In this document: piece after piece, positions 8,092 to 17,772 of the stretch
Numbering within the stretch: the stretch's first letter is position 1
Layout of the letters: the number at the start of each line of letters is the position of its first letter
Source: Shewanella nanhaiensis
Lineage (GTDB): Bacteria; Pseudomonadota; Gammaproteobacteria; Enterobacterales; Shewanellaceae
DNA length: 64,000 bases
Assembly: GCF_019457885.1 (NCBI RefSeq)
Contig: NZ_JAHZST010000010.1
Coordinates: forward strand, 62,001-126,000
Direction: 5' to 3'
Notes under the pieces: model-generated
The model's database searches: none
Seen by the model: the letters and a program-made list of their open reading frames with translations, nothing else
What the model was told of the DNA's origin: nothing
Translations under genes and position numbers: made by a program

Positions 8092-8859
8092 TTGTCTGTA
8101 AGTAAACATCTAATCGTCGCAGCACATCTTCTAAGCGCCAGTTTCACCCTTGCGGCAGCCCCTACGCCTTTAACACCGCAAACAGCTGAGTACCAAGTTA
8201 ATTACGGCAACATCGAACTTGGTAAAGCCCGCTATCAGCTTCCCATCGCCGAAGGCAATGTCTACCAATATCGTTTTGACAGCGATGTAAGCCTGCTTGT
8301 TCTTTCCGACAGAAGGAATGTGCGCAGTGAATTTACCTTAGATGGCGATCAACTAACGCCTATGCGTTATACCCATAATCGTAAAGGTACAGGTCCTAGT
8401 TTTCAGGAGCAAACTGCCTTCGCCAAGGGACAATCAGTAGTTCACAGTCGCTATAAAGATGAGCGAGCTAAACTCCCTTACACAGAAGTGTTATATGATC
8501 CCCTCATGGCACAACTTCAATTTCGACTCGATATGGTTAAAGGGAAAAAAGAGCTCCACTACGCCATGGTCAAAGAGGGGGAGATAGATGAATATGATTT
8601 CCGCGTTGTCGGCAAAGAGCGCATGAATATTGACAGTGGCAGTTACGAAACCATTAAGGTTGAAGTGGTAAGAGACAGTAAAAAACGCCAAACATTTTTC
8701 TGGATGGCACCCGATCTAGCCTACCTTCCCGTACGCCTTACCCACTTTGAAAAGGGCAGTAAACAGCTGGATATTAAACTATTAAACTATCGATTCTCTG
8801 AACCACAACAAACAGCGAAGAGCTTACCTAGCGGATCAGACGATTCCCCCCAACCATAA
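8092..8859 (+). CDS. DUF3108 periplasmic protein
   Basis: A 255-residue exported protein. The start is TTG, supported by a strong GAGGAG ribosome site 7-8 nt upstream (8079-8084), and is followed by a signal peptide (hydrophobic residues 5-22, cleavage near TLAAA). The body, with YQVNYGNIELGKARY and DSYETIKVEVV-like segments, fits the DUF3108 family of beta-rich envelope proteins. Its biochemical role is unknown. No partner gene is adjacent. Confidence 0.75.
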   Translation: MSVSKHLIVAAHLLSASFTLAAAPTPLTPQTAEYQVNYGNIELGKARYQLPIAEGNVYQYRFDSDVSLLVLSDRRNVRSEFTLDGDQLTPMRYTHNRKGTGPSFQEQTAFAKGQSVVHSRYKDERAKLPYTEVLYDPLMAQLQFRLDMVKGKKELHYAMVKEGEIDEYDFRVVGKERMNIDSGSYETIKVEVVRDSKKRQTFFWMAPDLAYLPVRLTHFEKGSKQLDIKLLNYRFSEPQQTAKSLPSGSDDSPQP

Positions 8860-8881
8860 TTCACCTATCAAGATTCAGTAA

Positions 8882-8913
8882 ATCTCCCAAATGATACAGA
8901 TCATTTGGGAGAT
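8882..8913. terminator. Perfect 14-bp hairpin between convergent genes
   Basis: The arms ATCTCCCAAATGAT and ATCATTTGGGAGAT are perfectly complementary around a 4-nt loop, placed between the stops of the DUF3108 gene and the monooxygenase gene. Neither side has a clear T run, so termination is inferred from position and stem strength. Confidence 0.55.
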
Positions 8914-8934
8914 AGCTTGTAAAAAGGTAAGTTT

Positions 8935-9204
8935 TTATCGTATTTGATAATGCCTCTCGACATTTTTAGTCAACAACCCCCATCTAGATTGGCGGGCTCG
9001 TGTCTGGTGCAACTCAAAGGCAGTTTGATTAATAAACTCTTCATAGACATTAAATTGATATTGATTAACAACATCTTGAACAACTTCAAATTGTAAACAG
9101 CCATCCTCCAGCCTAGTCAACCTAGTGTGTTCAACTAATGCCTTTTGCACCACTTCTAGCTCGTCGGCGCTTACGACGATATACCCTTCTAGAATAACGT
9201 GCAC
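8935..9204 (-). CDS. Antibiotic biosynthesis monooxygenase (ABM) domain protein
   Basis: An 89-residue single-domain protein of the small dimeric alpha+beta barrel type (YgiN/ABM). Landmarks are the leading beta strand (HVILEGYIVV), the E(D)GCLQFEV segment near residue 33 and the FNVYEEF strand near residue 50 that ends in the conserved Glu-Phe. Members oxidise quinols or act on reactive aromatics; no substrate can be read from sequence. It lies only 4 bp after the glutaredoxin-like gene, so the two form an operon. That pairing hints at a redox or detoxification role. Confidence 0.78.
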   Translation of the reverse strand: MHVILEGYIVVSADELEVVQKALVEHTRLTRLEDGCLQFEVVQDVVNQYQFNVYEEFINQTAFELHQTRARQSRWGLLTKNVERHYQIR

Positions 9205-9208
9205 AAAA

Positions 9209-9475
9209 CTAACTTCCCTTCACGCTCTTGAGGTATTCAATAATGTCATTAGACTCATAGAGCCAGCGCACACCAGCTCCCTCCTCTATACGAAGACACG
9301 GAACCTGTTTTTTACCGCCCCCCTCTATCAGTTCTGCTTTATGGTTAGCGCTGGAGTGAATATTTTTTTGAACTAAGTCGACTCCCATCATCTTAATCGC
9401 TAACAGCACTTTTATGCAGTAGGGACAAGTATTGAAGTAATAGAGCTGAATGTTATCCAAATACGTTGCTGACAT
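9209..9475 (-). CDS. Glutaredoxin-family protein
   Basis: An 88-residue thioredoxin-fold protein with a dithiol CPYC active site at residues 17-20, a cis-Pro region (QVPCL) near residue 58, and a C-terminal SNDIIEYLK helix. This is the standard arrangement of glutathione-dependent reductases. It is the first gene of a two-gene operon with the monooxygenase. Confidence 0.88.
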   Translation of the reverse strand: MSATYLDNIQLYYFNTCPYCIKVLLAIKMMGVDLVQKNIHSSANHKAELIEGGGKKQVPCLRIEEGAGVRWLYESNDIIEYLKSVKGS

Positions 9476-9664
9476 TTTGCCTCCGAAGGTGAAATAGAAT
9501 GAGTAAACGGCTCAGGTAAATGCAAAAATAGTCTATTCACTCATAGATAAAAGCGTCTACATGAAACAGCGCTTACCTGCTCCATACAGATAGACCTTAT
9601 AAACAGAGATAAAATTACACAGGACAATTTTACAGCAGCTAATGACTCTATATTGCTAAAAGAG

Positions 9665-10444
9665 CTATCGATACTCAATCCTCTCCCCTTTACAAAACAG
9701 CTCCCAATCGCCAGCACCCAATATATTCCACTCTTCATTATTGGTTAACGGTCGTGTTGCAATCACAGTGACGATATCATTTGGCGTGGTCTCTTTTTTA
9801 AAATCGATAACCACATCAGTATCGATAAGTTTTGCCTGACCAAACGGTGCCTTTCTGGTGATATAACAGAGATTATTGCTGCAATAACTCATCAGGTGGT
9901 CGCCGTCACTTAAGATCATATTGAATACACCAAGGGCTCGGATCTCGTCAGCTAAACCTGCAATAAAAGTAAATACGGGTTTAAGCTCTTTAGGCTGCTG
10001 TTCACCAAATTTCTTTACTACCTCCTCTAAAATCCAACAAAATGCCTGCTCACTGTCGGTATCTCCCACAGGTTGAAAACGAGACACGATAAATTTATCT
10101 TCATAGTCAGACAGTTGCCCATTATGAGCATAGGTCCAATAACGCCCCCAGAGTTCACGAGTAAAAGGATGGGTATTCTCCAAAGACACACAACCTCTAT
10201 TGGCTTGCCTAATATGACTCACAACCACTTCACTTTTAATCGGGTATGATTGGATCAACTTTGCAATATGAGATTCGCTACTAGGGCAGGCGTCCTTAAA
10301 CGTGCGACTGCCCTTACCTTCATAGAAAGTGATCCCCCAACCATCGACATGGGGCCCTGTGACACCGCCTCTTTGCGCTAGACCGGTAAAACTGAATACA
10401 ATATCTGTCGGCACATTCGCGCTCATCGCCAGTAGTTCGCACAT
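9665..10444 (-). CDS. yafJ: Class II glutamine amidotransferase (YafJ family)
   Basis: A 259-residue Ntn-type amidotransferase domain. Starting at the ATG at 10444 gives Met1-Cys2, which exposes the nucleophilic Cys after Met removal, as the family requires; a TTG one codon upstream would not. Other conserved parts are the HVDGWG segment near residue 32, SHIRQANRG near residue 75 and the THPF...YAHNGQL segment near residue 100 that binds glutamine. No synthase domain is attached, so the acceptor is unknown. It diverges from fadE, a neighbour also in E. coli. Confidence 0.87.
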   Translation of the reverse strand: MCELLAMSANVPTDIVFSFTGLAQRGGVTGPHVDGWGITFYEGKGSRTFKDACPSSESHIAKLIQSYPIKSEVVVSHIRQANRGCVSLENTHPFTRELWGRYWTYAHNGQLSDYEDKFIVSRFQPVGDTDSEQAFCWILEEVVKKFGEQQPKELKPVFTFIAGLADEIRALGVFNMILSDGDHLMSYCSNNLCYITRKAPFGQAKLIDTDVVIDFKKETTPNDIVTVIATRPLTNNEEWNILGAGDWELFCKGERIEYR

Positions 10445-10527
10445 CAAATTAACCTATTTTATTTTTACTTCTTTTTTCTATTCTAACTATTTGAAGCAGA
10501 AAGTGGAATCTTGTACAAAAACAAAAT

Positions 10528-10548
10528 ATTTAAACGTTTGTTTTAAAT
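10528..10548. promoter_or_regulatory. Possible fatty-acid-responsive operator upstream of fadE
   Basis: Arms ATTTAAA and TTTAAAT flank a 7-nt centre (CGTTTGT). The inner AAACGTTTG resembles the GTTTG/CAAAC half-sites of PsrA, the TetR-type repressor of fatty acid degradation genes in Shewanella and Pseudomonas. The inverted repeat is imperfect and the assignment rests mainly on its place in front of fadE. Confidence 0.35.
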
Positions 10549-10685
10549 AATGCTTGTATTAAATAACACATAGGTTTAAATTTTATGCGACACAGGTCTG
10601 ACCACAACCTATAATTGTGATATCGATCAATATAAATAATTGGCTAACAGCCAATCGATAGGCCGCCTTATTAAGGAGAATAACA

Positions 10686-13133
10686 GTGACTACCCTACTT
10701 TGGACTCTTGCGATGCTTTTTGTGTTAGGTGCTTTAACCTACCTCAGAGTGTCTCTGCTTACATCTAGTTTCATCGCCGCAATCGTCCTAACGATCGGCA
10801 CAGCAGCTGAAGCTGTTAGTCCCTTAACTTGGATTATCTTTTTAGTTATCGCATTGCCACTTAACATCAGCTCATTTCGTAAAAACTTCCTCACTAAGCC
10901 GATGCTTAAGATGTATCGTGGCATCATGCCTGAGATGTCATCGACCGAAAAGGAAGCTATCGAAGCGGGAACAACCTGGTGGGATGCGGATATTTTTGCC
11001 GGTAAACCTGACTGGCAGAAGCTACATAACTATCCGACAGCGCGCTTAACAGCGGAAGAGCAAGCATTTATTGACGGCCCAGTCGAAGAGGTCTGTAAGA
11101 TGCTTAATCAGCATCAAGTATCCCATGAGCTAGGAGATCTACCTCAGGAGATCTGGCAGTACCTAAAAGATCACGGTTTCTTTGCCATGATCATTAAAAA
11201 GAAATATGGCGGACTTGAGTACTCGGCCTATGCCCAATCTCGCGTCTTACAGAAACTCGCAGGCGTTAGCAGCGAACTTGCATCAACCGTCGGTGTTCCT
11301 AACTCTTTAGGCCCAGGAGAGCTACTGCAACATTACGGTACTCCAGCTCAACAAGACCACTACCTCCCAAGACTGGCAAAAGGTTTAGAGGTTCCCTGTT
11401 TCGCACTCACTAGCCCAGAAGCGGGCTCAGATGCAGGCGCTATCCCTGACTTTGGCATCGTGTGTAAAGGTCAATGGGAAGGGGAAGAGGTGCTAGGGAT
11501 GAAACTGACCTGGAACAAGCGTTATATCACGCTTGCACCTGTTGCCACGGTCCTTGGCCTTGCATTTAAACTACAAGATCCCGATAAACTGTTGGGAGAT
11601 AAAGAGGAGCTAGGGATCACCTGCGCCCTTATACCAACAGATATTGATGGGGTTGAAACTGGTCGCCGTCACTTCCCTCTTAACTGCATGTTCCAAAATG
11701 GCCCCACCCGAGGCAATGAGGTATTTGTACCGCTGAGCTTTATCATAGGTGGGCCTGAAATGGCTGGCCAAGGCTGGCGTATGCTGGTTGAGTGTTTATC
11801 TGTTGGACGTGGCATCACCTTACCGTCAAACTCCGCAGGTGGCATTAAAACTGCTGCAGTAGCTACTGGCGCTTACGCACGTATTCGTCGTCAGTTTAAG
11901 CTACCTATCGGCAAGCTTGAAGGCATTGAAGAGCCTATGGCAAGAATTGGTGGTAATGCTTACCTAATGGAAGCGGTCACCAGTCTAACAACCACAGGTA
12001 TCGATCTGGGTGAAAAGCCTTCTGTTATCTCGGCTATCGTTAAATTCCACCTTACCGATAGAATGCAAAAATGTGTTATCGATGCCATGGATATCCACGG
12101 CGGTAAAGGCGTTTGTCTTGGACCGAATAACTACTTAGGTAGAGGCTATCAAGCTGCACCTATTGCTATTACAGTTGAAGGCGCGAATATTCTGACCCGC
12201 TCGATGATCATCTATGGCCAAGGTGCTATCCGCTGTCATCCATATGTACTTGCAGAGATGGAATCAGCATTCGATACAGATGCAGAGAAAGGATTAAACG
12301 ATTTTGATGCTGCGATATTCGGTCATATTGGATTCACCGCCAGTAACCTTGTGCGCAGCTTCTGGTTAGGGCTTACCTCTAGCCGTTTCTCTAACGCCCC
12401 ATACTCAGATAAAACTAAGCGTTATTATCAACATATGAATCGCTTTAGTGCCAATCTAGCACTGCTATCAGACTTAGCAATGGCGACTCTGGGTGGAGAT
12501 CTCAAACGAAAAGAGCGTATCTCGGCTCGATTAGGCGATCTACTAAGTCAGCTATACCTCTCATCTGCCACGCTAAAACGTTATCAAGATGAAGGCCGTC
12601 AAACAGAGGATCTTGCTCTAGTACAATGGGCTGTTGAAGATTCACTGTACAAGTTACAAGACTCGTTAGATGACTTGCTCGATAACTTTCCTATGGGCTT
12701 AGGCCGCGTGCTTCGCGTTATTATGTTCCCGTTTGGTCGCCCTCTTAAGCGTCCAAGTGACATACTAGATCATAAAGTGGCTAAGATAATGCAAACTCCT
12801 TGTGCTAGCCGAGACCGACTAGCTAAAGGTCAGTTCTTAACCGCATGTGAAAACAACCCTGTCGGTATTCAAGAGCAAACCTTTAAAGACATTATTGCTT
12901 GTGAGCCTCTACACGATAAAGTGTGTAAAGCAGCGGGCAAACGCCTTCCCTTTATCTGGTTAGATAAAGTAGCTGCAGAAGGTAAGGCGCTTGGGATTTT
13001 AAGTGAAGATGAGATAAGCTTACTTGAACGTACAGAGATTGGGCGCATGAAATCAATTAACGTTGATGATTTTGACCCTGATGAACTTAAAGCTATGGTT
13101 GTCGCAAAGGCAAAACATGAACAAGCAGCATAA
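10686..13133 (+). CDS. fadE: Acyl-CoA dehydrogenase FadE
   Basis: An 815-residue protein of the long FadE type, which performs the first, FAD-dependent step of fatty acid beta-oxidation. Two hydrophobic segments near residues 2-55 anchor it to the membrane. The dehydrogenase core follows, with the flavin/substrate segment [13 protein letters not shown] near residue 240 and the [11 protein letters not shown] segment near residue 475. A long C-terminal extension is characteristic of the enterobacterial/Shewanella form. The GTG start has a strong ribosome site (AAGGAG, 10674-10679). It is monocistronic and ends at a strong terminator. Confidence 0.95.
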   Translation: MTTLLWTLAMLFVLGALTYLRVSLLTSSFIAAIVLTIGTAAEAVSPLTWIIFLVIALPLNISSFRKNFLTKPMLKMYRGIMPEMSSTEKEAIEAGTTWWDADIFAGKPDWQKLHNYPTARLTAEEQAFIDGPVEEVCKMLNQHQVSHELGDLPQEIWQYLKDHGFFAMIIKKKYGGLEYSAYAQSRVLQKLAGVSSELASTVGVPNSLGPGELLQHYGTPAQQDHYLPRLAKGLEVPCFALTSPEAGSDAGAIPDFGIVCKGQWEGEEVLGMKLTWNKRYITLAPVATVLGLAFKLQDPDKLLGDKEELGITCALIPTDIDGVETGRRHFPLNCMFQNGPTRGNEVFVPLSFIIGGPEMAGQGWRMLVECLSVGRGITLPSNSAGGIKTAAVATGAYARIRRQFKLPIGKLEGIEEPMARIGGNAYLMEAVTSLTTTGIDLGEKPSVISAIVKFHLTDRMQKCVIDAMDIHGGKGVCLGPNNYLGRGYQAAPIAITVEGANILTRSMIIYGQGAIRCHPYVLAEMESAFDTDAEKGLNDFDAAIFGHIGFTASNLVRSFWLGLTSSRFSNAPYSDKTKRYYQHMNRFSANLALLSDLAMATLGGDLKRKERISARLGDLLSQLYLSSATLKRYQDEGRQTEDLALVQWAVEDSLYKLQDSLDDLLDNFPMGLGRVLRVIMFPFGRPLKRPSDILDHKVAKIMQTPCASRDRLAKGQFLTACENNPVGIQEQTFKDIIACEPLHDKVCKAAGKRLPFIWLDKVAAEGKALGILSEDEISLLERTEIGRMKSINVDDFDPDELKAMVVAKAKHEQAA

Positions 13134-13150
13134 CCTGCTAAATTGCTATT

Positions 13151-13178
13151 AAAAAAGGAGGCGTTAGCCTCCTTTTTT
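13151..13178. terminator. Bidirectional rho-independent terminator
   Basis: The stem AAAAAGGAGGC/GCCTCCTTTTT around a GTTA loop gives a GC-rich core with a T run on both strands. It serves fadE on the plus strand and the antiporter gene on the minus strand. Confidence 0.92.
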
Positions 13179-13185
13179 ATACTTG

Positions 13186-15105
13186 TTACTCCAATGTCTC
13201 TTTACTTATTACCCTCTTATTTTCAGGATCACTCTGCTCTGAATCTTCATTGACTAAAGCCTCCTGCTCAGCGACAAGTTCTCGCTCTTTCTCTATCTTC
13301 TCATCTTGCCCCTTCGCCAATGCTTGGGACTCTATAGGAAGTAAACTTATCAGCTCTATCCCACTACTTAGCTCAGTATCAGAGGCAGTAAATATCTTAA
13401 CCTTGCCCTCTTCAAGATAGATCAAAGGCATCGCGCACTCACCATACCTCTCTCTAAAATCTTTAAAGCTAAAGTTCTCAGTGATATTAGTGCTCTTTAT
13501 CAAAGCCCCCTTCGCCATTAAACTTGCAAGTTTTGCGTAAGTAACCGACTCACCAAACAAGCAAAGACTCTTCTGATAAGACTCCGATAGCTGATGGCGA
13601 GCACTGGCCTCTTCATTGTGTGTCAAACCATAGACCTTATTACTACCAAAAAGATCTTGATAATGAAAACTCACCAATGGGTTAAGCTGACGATAGGGGG
13701 AGATCACCAGTAATCGCCCTATTCCCTTCATATCGAGAAAGTTAGCCGCATGTTCTGAGGTTGGATTACCGAAATAGACTGGCAAATTATCCATTCTTGC
13801 CAATCGAATATTATCCCAGTTGTTATCCGCTAAGGTCACAGTGACATTTTTCGACTTAAGCACTTTCGCCAGCTCACGTGAAAAGCTCGCTGCGCCAAAG
13901 ATCAATAAACCTTGAGCCTTACCAGCATTAACCTCTAGAAAACGCGCCCAAGGACCAGCGGTTAAGCTCTGAATTACCACAGTGCCTATAATTATCAGGA
14001 AGACTAAAGGGACAATTAATCCAGCGCCCTCAACACCTAAACTTTCAAGCTTAATAGCAAATAGAGATGAAACGGCTGCCGCCACAATTCCTCGTGGTGC
14101 CATCCAACTTAAAAACCATTTATCAGCACGACTTAGTGAGGTTCTCATTCCGCAACACCAGACACTCAGTGGCCGAGCGATAAACATCACAACCCCTAAC
14201 ACTGCAACACCTTCCCAGCCAAGACTCAACAATGCATCTGAGTCTAGTCGTGCCGCTAACAGGATAAAAAGGGCTGAGATCAGCAACACCGTGAGAGTTT
14301 CCTTAAACTCGATGATGTCCGAGATATCCACACCTCGCATATTAGCCAAAAATATCCCCATCACAGTCACTGTAAGCAGACCTGATTCCTCCTGCGCTAA
14401 ATTTGAGGCAACAAAAACCCCTAACATAATGGTTAGCACAGCGGTATTTTTAAGATAATGAGGCAGTAGGTTATTTCTGAGAATATAACCTACAAAAAAG
14501 CCACTCACGGCGCCGACACCCAATCCAACACCCAACATATAACCAAGCGCGTGCAGTACATGTGTCGTAGGATCGGCTACCACTGCGATATATTCAAACA
14601 CAAGAACGGCTAACAGCGCACCAATAGGATCGATAACGATCCCCTCCCACCTAAGAATGCTTGCCAACTCAGATTTTGGCTTAATACTACGCAACATAGG
14701 AACGATAACAGTTGGGCCTGTCACCACCACCAAAGCACCGAACAGCATCGCCATCTCCCAGCTAAATCCAAGCAGAAGATGGGTGGCGACACCAATACAT
14801 GCCCAGGTGATCAAGGTTCCGATGGAGACTAGATTAGTCACCATACGGCCATGATCTTTTATCTCTTTAAAATTAAGCGTTAATGCTCCCTCAAATAGAA
14901 TCACCGCCACACCTAATGAGATAATAGGAAACAGAAGATCCCCGAATATCTCATCGGGTTTAAGAAAGCCCAAACCGGGTCCAATAATAAGACCACATAG
15001 CAGTAGAGGAAGAATTGCAGGGAGTCTTAATTTCCAACCTATCCATTGACACAACAAAGATAAAACGCCCAATAAACCCAGCATCGCAGTGATCTGCTCA
15101 ACCAT
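13186..15105 (-). CDS. CPA1-type cation:proton antiporter with C-terminal Rossmann (TrkA-N-like) domain
   Basis: A 639-residue protein. About 12 membrane segments occupy residues 1-395, including GAL(L/V)VVTGPTVIVPML and a DPIGALLAVLVFEY helix with the Asp-Pro pair typical of NhaP-like exchangers. A nucleotide-binding fold begins near residue 400 (LLIFGAASFSRELAKVL), followed by a charged tail of ~60 residues. It exchanges Na+ or K+ for protons across the inner membrane; the C-domain probably senses nucleotide or redox state. I chose the ATG at 15105 because AAGGAC lies 6 nt before it; the upstream ATG at 15129 would add eight residues. Confidence 0.85.
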   Translation of the reverse strand: MVEQITAMLGLLGVLSLLCQWIGWKLRLPAILPLLLCGLIIGPGLGFLKPDEIFGDLLFPIISLGVAVILFEGALTLNFKEIKDHGRMVTNLVSIGTLITWACIGVATHLLLGFSWEMAMLFGALVVVTGPTVIVPMLRSIKPKSELASILRWEGIVIDPIGALLAVLVFEYIAVVADPTTHVLHALGYMLGVGLGVGAVSGFFVGYILRNNLLPHYLKNTAVLTIMLGVFVASNLAQEESGLLTVTVMGIFLANMRGVDISDIIEFKETLTVLLISALFILLAARLDSDALLSLGWEGVAVLGVVMFIARPLSVWCCGMRTSLSRADKWFLSWMAPRGIVAAAVSSLFAIKLESLGVEGAGLIVPLVFLIIIGTVVIQSLTAGPWARFLEVNAGKAQGLLIFGAASFSRELAKVLKSKNVTVTLADNNWDNIRLARMDNLPVYFGNPTSEHAANFLDMKGIGRLLVISPYRQLNPLVSFHYQDLFGSNKVYGLTHNEEASARHQLSESYQKSLCLFGESVTYAKLASLMAKGALIKSTNITENFSFKDFRERYGECAMPLIYLEEGKVKIFTASDTELSSGIELISLLPIESQALAKGQDEKIEKERELVAEQEALVNEDSEQSDPENKRVISKETLE

Positions 15106-15382
15106 AAAATTGTCCTTAATATTTCTCAATTTCTAACTGCAGTTTTGAGTATATGTCACTATGAAGTATTCCGTAGCTCACATCACCTCAAGTATTTAGT
15201 GACAAATAATGACATATTCAGCATATTAATCTAACAAAAAGAGCAATTAACACAACATTCACTACTGAATTGCCAATTTACACCGATTAGTCACTCAGAC
15301 CTGTACTCATTTGACCTATATGACAAACATTCGCTCAATGGTATCGACCATATCAGCCAGAAATATATAAAGAGCCTGGCCA

Positions 15383-16315
15383 CTATTCGCCGACATTTTG
15401 CTGACTCAATAAAGCGGGAAACTCTGCTAAAAATCGGCTTATAGACGCTCTTTGAAGCCGACTATCAAAAATCGCACAGATATCAGCAGGAATACTCTGT
15501 GTTAATGGAATAAAAATCACACTTTTCCATTGATGTTGACGGTAACTCTGAGGAACTATCGATACTAGGTTACTGGTCGCCACAACCGCCATTAAGGTTG
15601 CTGGCTCTATCACCTCTTGGGCTAGATTAGGGTAAAAGCCTCTATTTAAAAGTGCCTCAATAATCATATCTGTAGAGGCGGAATTAGCACGGTTCATAAA
15701 CACAAACTCTTCATCGATAAGTTTATCTAAACTGAGTTTTTTATTACTCTTTAACGGATGCTCATCAGACACTAATACGCACATAGGTTCTGCATACAAA
15801 ACCTTATCAGTAAATGGATGATTATTTCGGGTATCGGCTGATCGAACCAAGCCTATATCAATACTATGCTCGCTTAATGCTTTCTTCTGTTTCTCCGGTG
15901 ATAACTCTATAAAGTTAAAAGAATATTCTGGATAACGTCTTTTAAACTCTTTTAGGGCTGAACCAAAACCTACCCAAAACATCGAGCTCATTAAACCTAT
16001 GTTGATAGTACTATCTAACTCCCTACCCGCTTGAGACACCTTATTTATCGAATCACGAAACATATCAAATAATAGTGCACACTCTTGCTTCAATAACTGA
16101 CCCACTTCAGTAAGTTGAACATAGCGAGTGGTTCGCTCAAATAGAGTCACATCTAGCACAGATTCTAACTCTTTTATTTGGGCACTGAGAGGGGATTTTG
16201 AAACATTAAGCTGCTCTGCAGCCTGTCCGAAGTGCATGCATTGAGACACGGCATAAAAATAACGAAGCATCTTTAAGGTGATTCGCCCACTCAACACGTT
16301 TTCATTAATATCCAT
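15383..16315 (-). CDS. LysR-family regulator, likely of purine nucleoside phosphorylase (XapR-like position)
   Basis: A 310-residue regulator with an N-terminal winged helix-turn-helix (residues ~14-73, AEQLNVSKSPLSAQIKELE) and a C-terminal effector domain. A good AGGAG ribosome site precedes the start. It diverges from a purine nucleoside phosphorylase gene 130 bp away, the same arrangement as xapR/xapA in E. coli, so a purine nucleoside is the probable inducer. The effector domain cannot be assigned from sequence alone. Confidence 0.85.
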   Translation of the reverse strand: MDINENVLSGRITLKMLRYFYAVSQCMHFGQAAEQLNVSKSPLSAQIKELESVLDVTLFERTTRYVQLTEVGQLLKQECALLFDMFRDSINKVSQAGRELDSTINIGLMSSMFWVGFGSALKEFKRRYPEYSFNFIELSPEKQKKALSEHSIDIGLVRSADTRNNHPFTDKVLYAEPMCVLVSDEHPLKSNKKLSLDKLIDEEFVFMNRANSASTDMIIEALLNRGFYPNLAQEVIEPATLMAVVATSNLVSIVPQSYRQHQWKSVIFIPLTQSIPADICAIFDSRLQRASISRFLAEFPALLSQQNVGE

Positions 16316-16340
16316 GATTTTCTCCTAACTTTTCACCTCG

Positions 16341-16372
16341 ATTATTGTGCCGATAATCAGAATAATAGTGCC
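16341..16372. promoter_or_regulatory. Direct repeats in the LysR/phosphorylase divergent region
   Basis: ATTATTGTGCC (16341-16351) and ATAATAGTGCC (16362-16372) are near-identical 11-mers spaced 21 bp apart, two helical turns. They sit between the divergent genes at the usual place of LysR-type recognition and activation sites. Function is inferred from position. Confidence 0.45.
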
Positions 16373-16445
16373 AAATTTAATGATTAATTTAGAACAAAGG
16401 ATGAAGTAAATTAAAGTTAAAGACAATAAATGATGAGGAAAGCCC

Positions 16446-17294
16446 ATGATCTTTGACCCTGTAGACAATGCACTAACCACTATTTCAACCTATAAACCAA
16501 ACTTCAGCCCTAAAGCAGCATTCATCTTAGGATCTGGTCTAGGGAGTCTTGCCGACAACCTCAAAGAAAAAGTTTCCATTGCCTATGACAAGCTTGATGG
16601 TTTCCCTGTCAGCACAGTCGAAGGTCACTGTGGAGAGCTAGTTTTAGGACTGATGAATGGCATCGAAGTCGTTTGTATGAAAGGCCGCGGACACTATTAT
16701 GAACACCAAAGCATGAAGGTCATGACTAACCCTATACGTACATGTAAACGGCTAGGGTGTGAATTTGTTGTCATTACTAATGCAGCTGGCTCTTTACGCC
16801 CCAATAGCATAGATGTTGGCTCTCTTGTCATTTTCAATGACCACATCAATACTATGCCAGGCACTCCTATGACTGGCCAAAATGATGAAAACTATGGCCC
16901 ACGATTTTTTAGCTTGGCCAATGCATACGATAGTTCATTGCGAATGGAAACCTTAGAGGTCGCAAAGAGAGAGAATATTCATCTCAATGAAGGGGTGTTT
17001 GTCTCATACAGCGGGCCTAATTTTGAAACTGCTGCCGAGATCCGTATGATGCAGCTAATAGGCGGAGACGTGGTGGGAATGTCAGTCGTACCTGAGGTTA
17101 TCTCTGCAGCACACTGTGGTCTCCCGGTATTGGCCATCTGCGCCATTACAAATATGGCTGAGGGATTAGGTGATGAGGCACTGTCCCATGCTCACACACT
17201 AGAATCTGCAAAACTGGCACAAAATGACTTTATTAGATTACTCACAGCCTTCGTAGAGAGTCATTTCAGTCTACCTATAGAGGCAAAAGCATAA
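16446..17294 (+). CDS. xapA: Purine nucleoside phosphorylase (trimeric, XapA/PunA type)
   Basis: A 282-residue enzyme that splits purine nucleosides with phosphate into base and ribose-1-phosphate. Family landmarks in order are GSGLGSLAD (phosphate loop, near residue 28), GRGHYYEH near 80, TNAAGSLRP near 112, FNDHINTMPGTPMTG near 130 and SGPNFETAAEIRM near 186. The size and the last motif separate it from the hexameric DeoD type. The start has a GAGGA site. With the divergent LysR gene it resembles the xap locus, so xanthosine or guanosine are likely substrates; the assignment to XapA rather than another trimeric form is inference. Confidence 0.85.
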   Translation: MIFDPVDNALTTISTYKPNFSPKAAFILGSGLGSLADNLKEKVSIAYDKLDGFPVSTVEGHCGELVLGLMNGIEVVCMKGRGHYYEHQSMKVMTNPIRTCKRLGCEFVVITNAAGSLRPNSIDVGSLVIFNDHINTMPGTPMTGQNDENYGPRFFSLANAYDSSLRMETLEVAKRENIHLNEGVFVSYSGPNFETAAEIRMMQLIGGDVVGMSVVPEVISAAHCGLPVLAICAITNMAEGLGDEALSHAHTLESAKLAQNDFIRLLTAFVESHFSLPIEAKA

Positions 17295-17305
17295 TAGATA
17301 TTGGT

Positions 17306-17449
17306 TGGCGGAGCGGACTAACTCTTATCAAAAGCCTAACCTGCGATATGACAGGCCGCTTTCTATTCAAAAGAGTCTAATATCTCCATGGATGGAGTGT
17401 ATGCTCAACATTGTCTGGAACATTGTGAGTCCAACTGAACTACCGCTCT
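17306..17449 (-). pseudogene. Degenerate tRNA-Asp copy with internal insertion
   Basis: On the minus strand this 144-bp stretch begins with the 5' part of tRNA-Asp (GAGCGGTAGTTCAGTTGG), then carries ~65 unrelated bases. It returns to a GCGGCCTGTCA anticodon-arm fragment and ends with the true 3' acceptor and CCA (GTCCGCTCCGCCA). The T arm and the 3' half of the anticodon stem are lost and the first base is changed. Two intact copies lie upstream, so this is a dead relative. Confidence 0.75.
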
Positions 17450-17521
17450 TATCGCTAAACATAATACTCAATATTTTTACATACAAAAAAGCCCTCATCT
17501 TTCGACAAGGGCTTCATTGTT

Positions 17522-17598
17522 TGGCGGAGCGGACGGGACTCGAACCCGCGACCCCCGGCGTGACAGGCCGGTATTCTAACCAACTGAACTACCGCTCC
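17522..17598 (-). tRNA. tRNA-Asp (GTC)
   Basis: A 77-nt gene with encoded CCA. The acceptor pairs GGAGCGG with CCGCTCC and discriminator G. The anticodon loop CTGTCAC sits on a CCGGC/GCCGG stem, with GTC at 17562-17564. The T loop is GTTCGAG. It is identical to the copy at 17773-17849. tRNA-Asp beside dnaQ is also the arrangement in E. coli (aspV). Confidence 0.98.
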
Positions 17599-17623
17599 AA
17601 AATCTTCTGTCTTTATATCTGAT

Positions 17624-17703
17624 ACGGGACTCGAACCCGCGACCAAGGGCGTGACAGGCCGCCCATCTTTGCAAATAGCCCTAACCAACTGAACTACCGC
17701 TCC
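17624..17703 (-). pseudogene. Degenerate tRNA-Asp copy lacking its 3' end
   Basis: On the minus strand it keeps the exact 5' acceptor, the D arm start (GGAGCGGTAGTTCAGTTGGTTAG) and the complete T arm (GTCGCGGGTTCGAGTCCCGT). An extra ~13 nt lies before the anticodon arm, which reads GGGCGGCCTGTCACGCCC, giving an 8-nt instead of a 7-nt loop on the best stem. The 3' acceptor strand and CCA are replaced by unrelated sequence, so the acceptor stem cannot form. Like the copy at 17306 it has GCGGCC where intact genes have CCGGCC. Confidence 0.78.
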
Positions 17704-17772
17704 TAAACTTATCGCTTTACAGCTGTTTAATGGTTATGTCACTAACAATTAAACTAAATTTAGTAACTTGAT

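Noticed and set aside
13982..14458. 158-codon frame opposite the antiporter gene
   Set aside because: Its Ile/Thr/Pro/Ser-rich composition is typical of the complement of membrane-helix coding sequence.
17305..17688. Frames on both strands across the tRNA-Asp array that translate to LAERTGLEPATP- and GAVVQLVRIPACH-like peptides
   Set aside because: These peptides are translations of tRNA-Asp sequence and are a known source of false gene calls.
17306..17703. Degenerate tRNA copies as integration attachment sites
   Set aside because: Integrases usually duplicate the tRNA 3' end; one copy lacks that end and the other keeps both ends, and no integrase gene is present.
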